DNA from: Photobacterium halotolerans DSM 18316
GTDB taxonomy: Bacteria; Pseudomonadota; Gammaproteobacteria; Enterobacterales; Vibrionaceae
DNA length: 64,000 nt
NCBI RefSeq assembly: GCF_000425165.1
Contig: NZ_AULG01000013.1
Coordinates: forward strand, 124,001-188,000
Direction: 5' to 3'
This document shows, piece after piece, positions 61,159 to 64,000 of this stretch. The notes under the pieces were generated by a model. That model saw only the letters and a list, made by a program, of their open reading frames with translations. It was not told the origin of the DNA and searched no databases. The position numbers and the translations under genes are program-made. Within the stretch, counting starts at the first letter, position 1. Every line of letters begins with the position of its first letter.

Positions 61159-63693
61159 ATGTTGATGCAAAGAGAAAAATTACTGGTGGTGGGCAACGGC
61201 ATGGTCGGCCATCACCTGATTGAACAACTGGTGGCGAAGAACGCCCATCAGCGTTATCAGATCATTGTGCTGGGTGAAGAGCGCTTTGTCGCCTACGACA
61301 GGGTGCATCTGTCGTCGCTGTTTTCCGGCAGCGAACATCAGGATCTGCTGCTCAGCAGTGAGCAGTGGTATCAGGACAATGGCATTGAGTTGCTGCTTGG
61401 TGAGCAGGTTGTGGCGATTGATCGCGACAAGCAAAGAGTGACACTCGCCAGCGATACCCAGCTGGCCTATGACAAGCTGGTGCTGGCAACCGGTTCATTC
61501 CCCTTTGTGCCGCCTGTGCAGGGCAGCGACCGGGACAACTGCTTTGTCTACCGCACTCTGGATGATTTGTCGTCGATCAAAACCGCCTGTGCCGGTGCCA
61601 GAACCGGTGCCGTGGTGGGCGGTGGCCTGCTCGGGCTGGAAGCGGCAAATGCATTGCGCTTGCTGGGCCTGGAAACCCATGTGGTGGAATTTGCGCCCCG
61701 GCTGATGCCGGTGCAGATTGATGATGCAGGCAGTGCGCTGCTGAAAAGCAAAGTGTCTGAATTGGGTGTGCAGGTCCACACTCAGCGTGCCACCACGGCG
61801 ATCACCGATGGTGAAACCGCGTATCACAGAATGAACTTCAGCGACCATGAGCCGCTGGAAGTGGATGTGATCGTCTTCTCTGCCGGTATCCGGCCGCAGG
61901 ATACGCTGGCGCGCCAGTGTGGTCTGGAGATCGGCGAGCGCGGCGGCATTGTGATTAACGATGCCTGCCAGACCAGCGATCCGGATATTTACGCCATCGG
62001 AGAATGCGCCCTGTGGCAGCAGCGAATCTTTGGGCTGGTGGCACCGGGTTACAGCATGGCGCGCATTACGGCCGATCAGATTCTTGGCGTTGACAGCCGG
62101 TTCAGCGGCGCGGATATGAGCACCAAGCTGAAGCTGATGGGCGTCGATGTGTCTGCCATCGGTAACTCGCTGGGTCAGGGCGAAGGCTGCCAGGAGATGG
62201 TACTGCAGGACATGCGCGCCGGTGTCTACAAGAAACTGGTGGTGAATGACGCCGGCGACAAACTGCTGGGGGCAATCCTGATTGGCGATAATCAGGACTA
62301 TGACGCCCTGTTGCAATGCTACCTCAATGGCATGCCGCTGCCTGCGCATCCGGCTGAGCTGCTGTTTGATTGTTCTTCTTTGCAGGGCAGCAAAGACGCC
62401 GGTGCCATCATTTGTTCCTGCCACAATGTGACACGTGGTGACATCGCCGACGCGGTGCAGGCCGGGACGCACGAGCTGTCTGAATTAAAAAGCTGCACCA
62501 AGGCCGGCACAGGCTGCGGCGGCTGCAGCACTATGGTGAAAGCCATACTCGATGAAGAGCTGGCCGCCCTGGGCATGGAAGTCAATAACCACATCTGCGA
62601 GCACTTCGCTTATACCCGTCAGGAGCTGTTCCATCTGGCCCGGGTCGAGCAAATTCGCAGTTTTGACGAGCTGATCGCCCGTCATGGTCAGGGGATGGGC
62701 TGTGATGTCTGCAAACCCGCCGCCGCCTCGATTTTTGCCTCCCTGTGGAATGAACATGTGCTGGATGCCAGGCATCAGCCGCTACAGGACACCAATGATG
62801 CCTTCCTGGCTAACATGCAAAAAGACGGCAGTTATTCAGTTGTGCCCCGGATACCGGCCGGCGAGATCACCCCGGAAAAACTGATTGTGTTAGGGGAAGT
62901 GGCTAAGAAATATGACCTGTACACCAAGATCACCGGCGGTCAGCGTGTCGATCTGTTTGGTGCTCAGCTCGAGCAGTTACCGGATATCTGGCAGGCGCTG
63001 ATTGACGCCGGATTTGAAACCGGTCATGCCTACGGCAAGTCATTGAGAACCGTCAAATCCTGTGTCGGCTCCACCTGGTGCCGCTATGGCGTGGATGACT
63101 CAATGGGCCTGGCCATTATGCTGGAGAACCGTTACAAGGGGCTTCGCTCACCGCACAAACTCAAGTTTGCCGTATCCGGTTGTACCCGGGAATGCGCCGA
63201 AGCACAGAGTAAAGACATCGGTGTGATTGCAACAGAAAATGGCTGGAATTTGTATGTCTGCGGCAACGGCGGGATGCGCCCGCGCCATGCGGATCTGCTG
63301 GTGTCTGATCTGTCTACCGATGAGCTGGTGACCATGATAGACAGGGTGCTGATGTTCTATGTCCGCACGGCCGATAAGCTGCAGCGCACCTCCGTGTGGC
63401 TGCAAAATCTGGAGGGCGGTCTGGACTACCTGCGCAGTGTGGTGGTCGACGACAGCCTGGGCCTCAACGCCGAGCTGGAAGCGCAAATGAATCATGTGGT
63501 GGACACCTATCAGTGTGAATGGAAAACCACCTTGTCAACGCCGGAAAAACTGGCCCGCTTCCGCCGCTTTGTCAATGAAGGTGACGCCGCTGCAACACCG
63601 GATTACCGACGCGAACGCGGTCAGCGCATTCCGGTTCGGATGGTCGATCCTAAGACGGAGTTAATTCAGCAAACAGAACAGGAGGGCGCATGA
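61159..63693 (+). CDS. nirB: NirB, NADH-nitrite reductase large subunit
   Basis: 844 residues. It reduces nitrite to ammonium in the cytoplasm. Domains in order: FAD part (LLVVGNGMVGHHLIEQL, LATGSFPFVPPV), NAD part (GAVVGGGLLGLEAANAL), and a BFD-like [2Fe-2S] domain (IICSCHNVTRGDIADAV, CGGCSTM near residue 455). The siroheme-[4Fe-4S] half has CVGSTWCRYG and SGCTRECAEAQ, supplying the four cluster cysteines. ATG 61159 is preceded by AGGAGAG; ATG 61165 and GTG 61144 are alternatives. It overlaps nirD by four bases. Confidence 0.96.
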   Translation: MLMQREKLLVVGNGMVGHHLIEQLVAKNAHQRYQIIVLGEERFVAYDRVHLSSLFSGSEHQDLLLSSEQWYQDNGIELLLGEQVVAIDRDKQRVTLASDTQLAYDKLVLATGSFPFVPPVQGSDRDNCFVYRTLDDLSSIKTACAGARTGAVVGGGLLGLEAANALRLLGLETHVVEFAPRLMPVQIDDAGSALLKSKVSELGVQVHTQRATTAITDGETAYHRMNFSDHEPLEVDVIVFSAGIRPQDTLARQCGLEIGERGGIVINDACQTSDPDIYAIGECALWQQRIFGLVAPGYSMARITADQILGVDSRFSGADMSTKLKLMGVDVSAIGNSLGQGEGCQEMVLQDMRAGVYKKLVVNDAGDKLLGAILIGDNQDYDALLQCYLNGMPLPAHPAELLFDCSSLQGSKDAGAIICSCHNVTRGDIADAVQAGTHELSELKSCTKAGTGCGGCSTMVKAILDEELAALGMEVNNHICEHFAYTRQELFHLARVEQIRSFDELIARHGQGMGCDVCKPAAASIFASLWNEHVLDARHQPLQDTNDAFLANMQKDGSYSVVPRIPAGEITPEKLIVLGEVAKKYDLYTKITGGQRVDLFGAQLEQLPDIWQALIDAGFETGHAYGKSLRTVKSCVGSTWCRYGVDDSMGLAIMLENRYKGLRSPHKLKFAVSGCTRECAEAQSKDIGVIATENGWNLYVCGNGGMRPRHADLLVSDLSTDELVTMIDRVLMFYVRTADKLQRTSVWLQNLEGGLDYLRSVVVDDSLGLNAELEAQMNHVVDTYQCEWKTTLSTPEKLARFRRFVNEGDAAATPDYRRERGQRIPVRMVDPKTELIQQTEQEGA

Positions 63694-64000
63694 GCTGGGA
63701 TAAAGTCTGCGATCTGGATGCCCTGATCGCCAATTCAGGAATGGGCGCAATAGTGGGAGGGCGGCAACTGGCCCTTTTTTACCTGCCAACCCAGGAGCCA
63801 GCGGTCTTTGCGCTGGATAACTGGGACCCTATCGGCAAGGCGTTTGTGATTGCCAGAGGCATAGTGGGAGACATCAAAGGGGAAGTGTGTGTGGCCTCAC
63901 CCCTGTATAAACAGCATTTTAGCCTGCAAACCGGCCAGTGTCTGGAGCAGCCCGACGTCAGTGTGCCTGTCTGGCCAGTGAAAGTAGAGAAAGGGGAGGT
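63690..64000 (+). CDS. nirD: NirD, nitrite reductase small subunit (3' end outside window)
   Basis: The frame starts with ATG overlapping the nirB stop (ATGA) and is open to the right edge, giving about 103 residues; the family is 105-110 long, so it is almost complete. It reads MSWDKVCDLDALIANSGMGA, then LALFYLPTQEPAVFALDNWD, VIARGIVGDIKGEVCVASPL and YKQHFSLQTGQCLEQP. The Rieske fold is recognisable, but the cysteine/histidine cluster ligands are missing, as is normal for NirD. Confidence 0.95.
   Translation, partial: MSWDKVCDLDALIANSGMGAIVGGRQLALFYLPTQEPAVFALDNWDPIGKAFVIARGIVGDIKGEVCVASPLYKQHFSLQTGQCLEQPDVSVPVWPVKVEKGE

Noticed and set aside
1..64000. CRISPR arrays, prophage genes, rRNA or tRNA genes
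   Set aside because: No regularly spaced identical repeats, no phage structural or integrase genes, and no tRNA-like cloverleaf or rRNA sequence was recognised.

Overview
The window reads as chromosomal DNA of a marine gammaproteobacterium, most likely Vibrionaceae (a Photobacterium/Grimontia/Enterovibrio-like genome). That placement is an inference from gene families: a menDHBCE cluster, a YgiB/YjfIJKL-type operon, VF530, a BetT-like carrier, and a Klebsiella-like assimilatory nitrate cluster. No rRNA, tRNA or species marker is present.

Layout. (1) 1-5943: menaquinone operon menD-menH-menB-menC-menE; menD is cut by the left edge. (2) 6.1-11.4 kb: an AT-richer accessory stretch of single genes (methyltransferase, DinB-like, HEAT-like, a frameshifted GNAT, DUF1905/YdeI-like), separated by decayed repeats that include the N-terminal part of an IS110-family transposase. 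A VF530 gene closes it. (3) 11.6-15.3 kb: an unknown lipoprotein pair, an unannotated 37-residue membrane protein, a strongly structured RNA candidate, and an ABC-F ATPase whose start codon lies 15 nt behind an intrinsic terminator. (4) 15.3-25.5 kb: regulator/target pairs (LysR/alcohol dehydrogenase, SoxR/MFS with a textbook SoxR box, LysR/oxidoreductase, LysR/racemase-YjiH). (5) 25.6-33.2 kb: two GNATs, an orphan OmpR-type regulator behind a Fur-box-like site, a peptide deformylase paralogue, and an ABC/FtsX/HlyD export set. (6) 33.5-45.7 kb: GNAT, azlCD with LysR, acyltransferase, PHB-depolymerase-like enzyme, MFS with LysR, VOC protein with LysR, and a BCCT carrier. (7) 46.1-50.0 kb: a PspA-type envelope operon (DUF2170, PspA, K+ channel, DUF2491, DUF350, YgiB). 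(8) 50.4-53.3 kb: an unknown membrane-anchored protein and a LysR/EamA pair.

(9) 53.4-64.0 kb: nitrate assimilation. nasA-cobA is preceded by a -24/-12 (sigma-54) promoter and an attenuator-type terminator. A second -24/-12 promoter precedes an ANTAR-domain antiterminator gene, followed by a second attenuator, then nrtABC and nirB-nirD (nirD cut by the right edge). The leader in front of nrtA carries two hairpins with the same six-base loop (A at position 1, G at position 4), the second overlapping the terminator stem. This is the architecture expected of an ANTAR RNA switch. Nitrate would be imported by NrtABC, reduced by NasA and then by NirBD, with CobA making the siroheme precursor. The antiterminator gene sits between the two switches it probably controls. 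This circuit is the most interesting system in the window.
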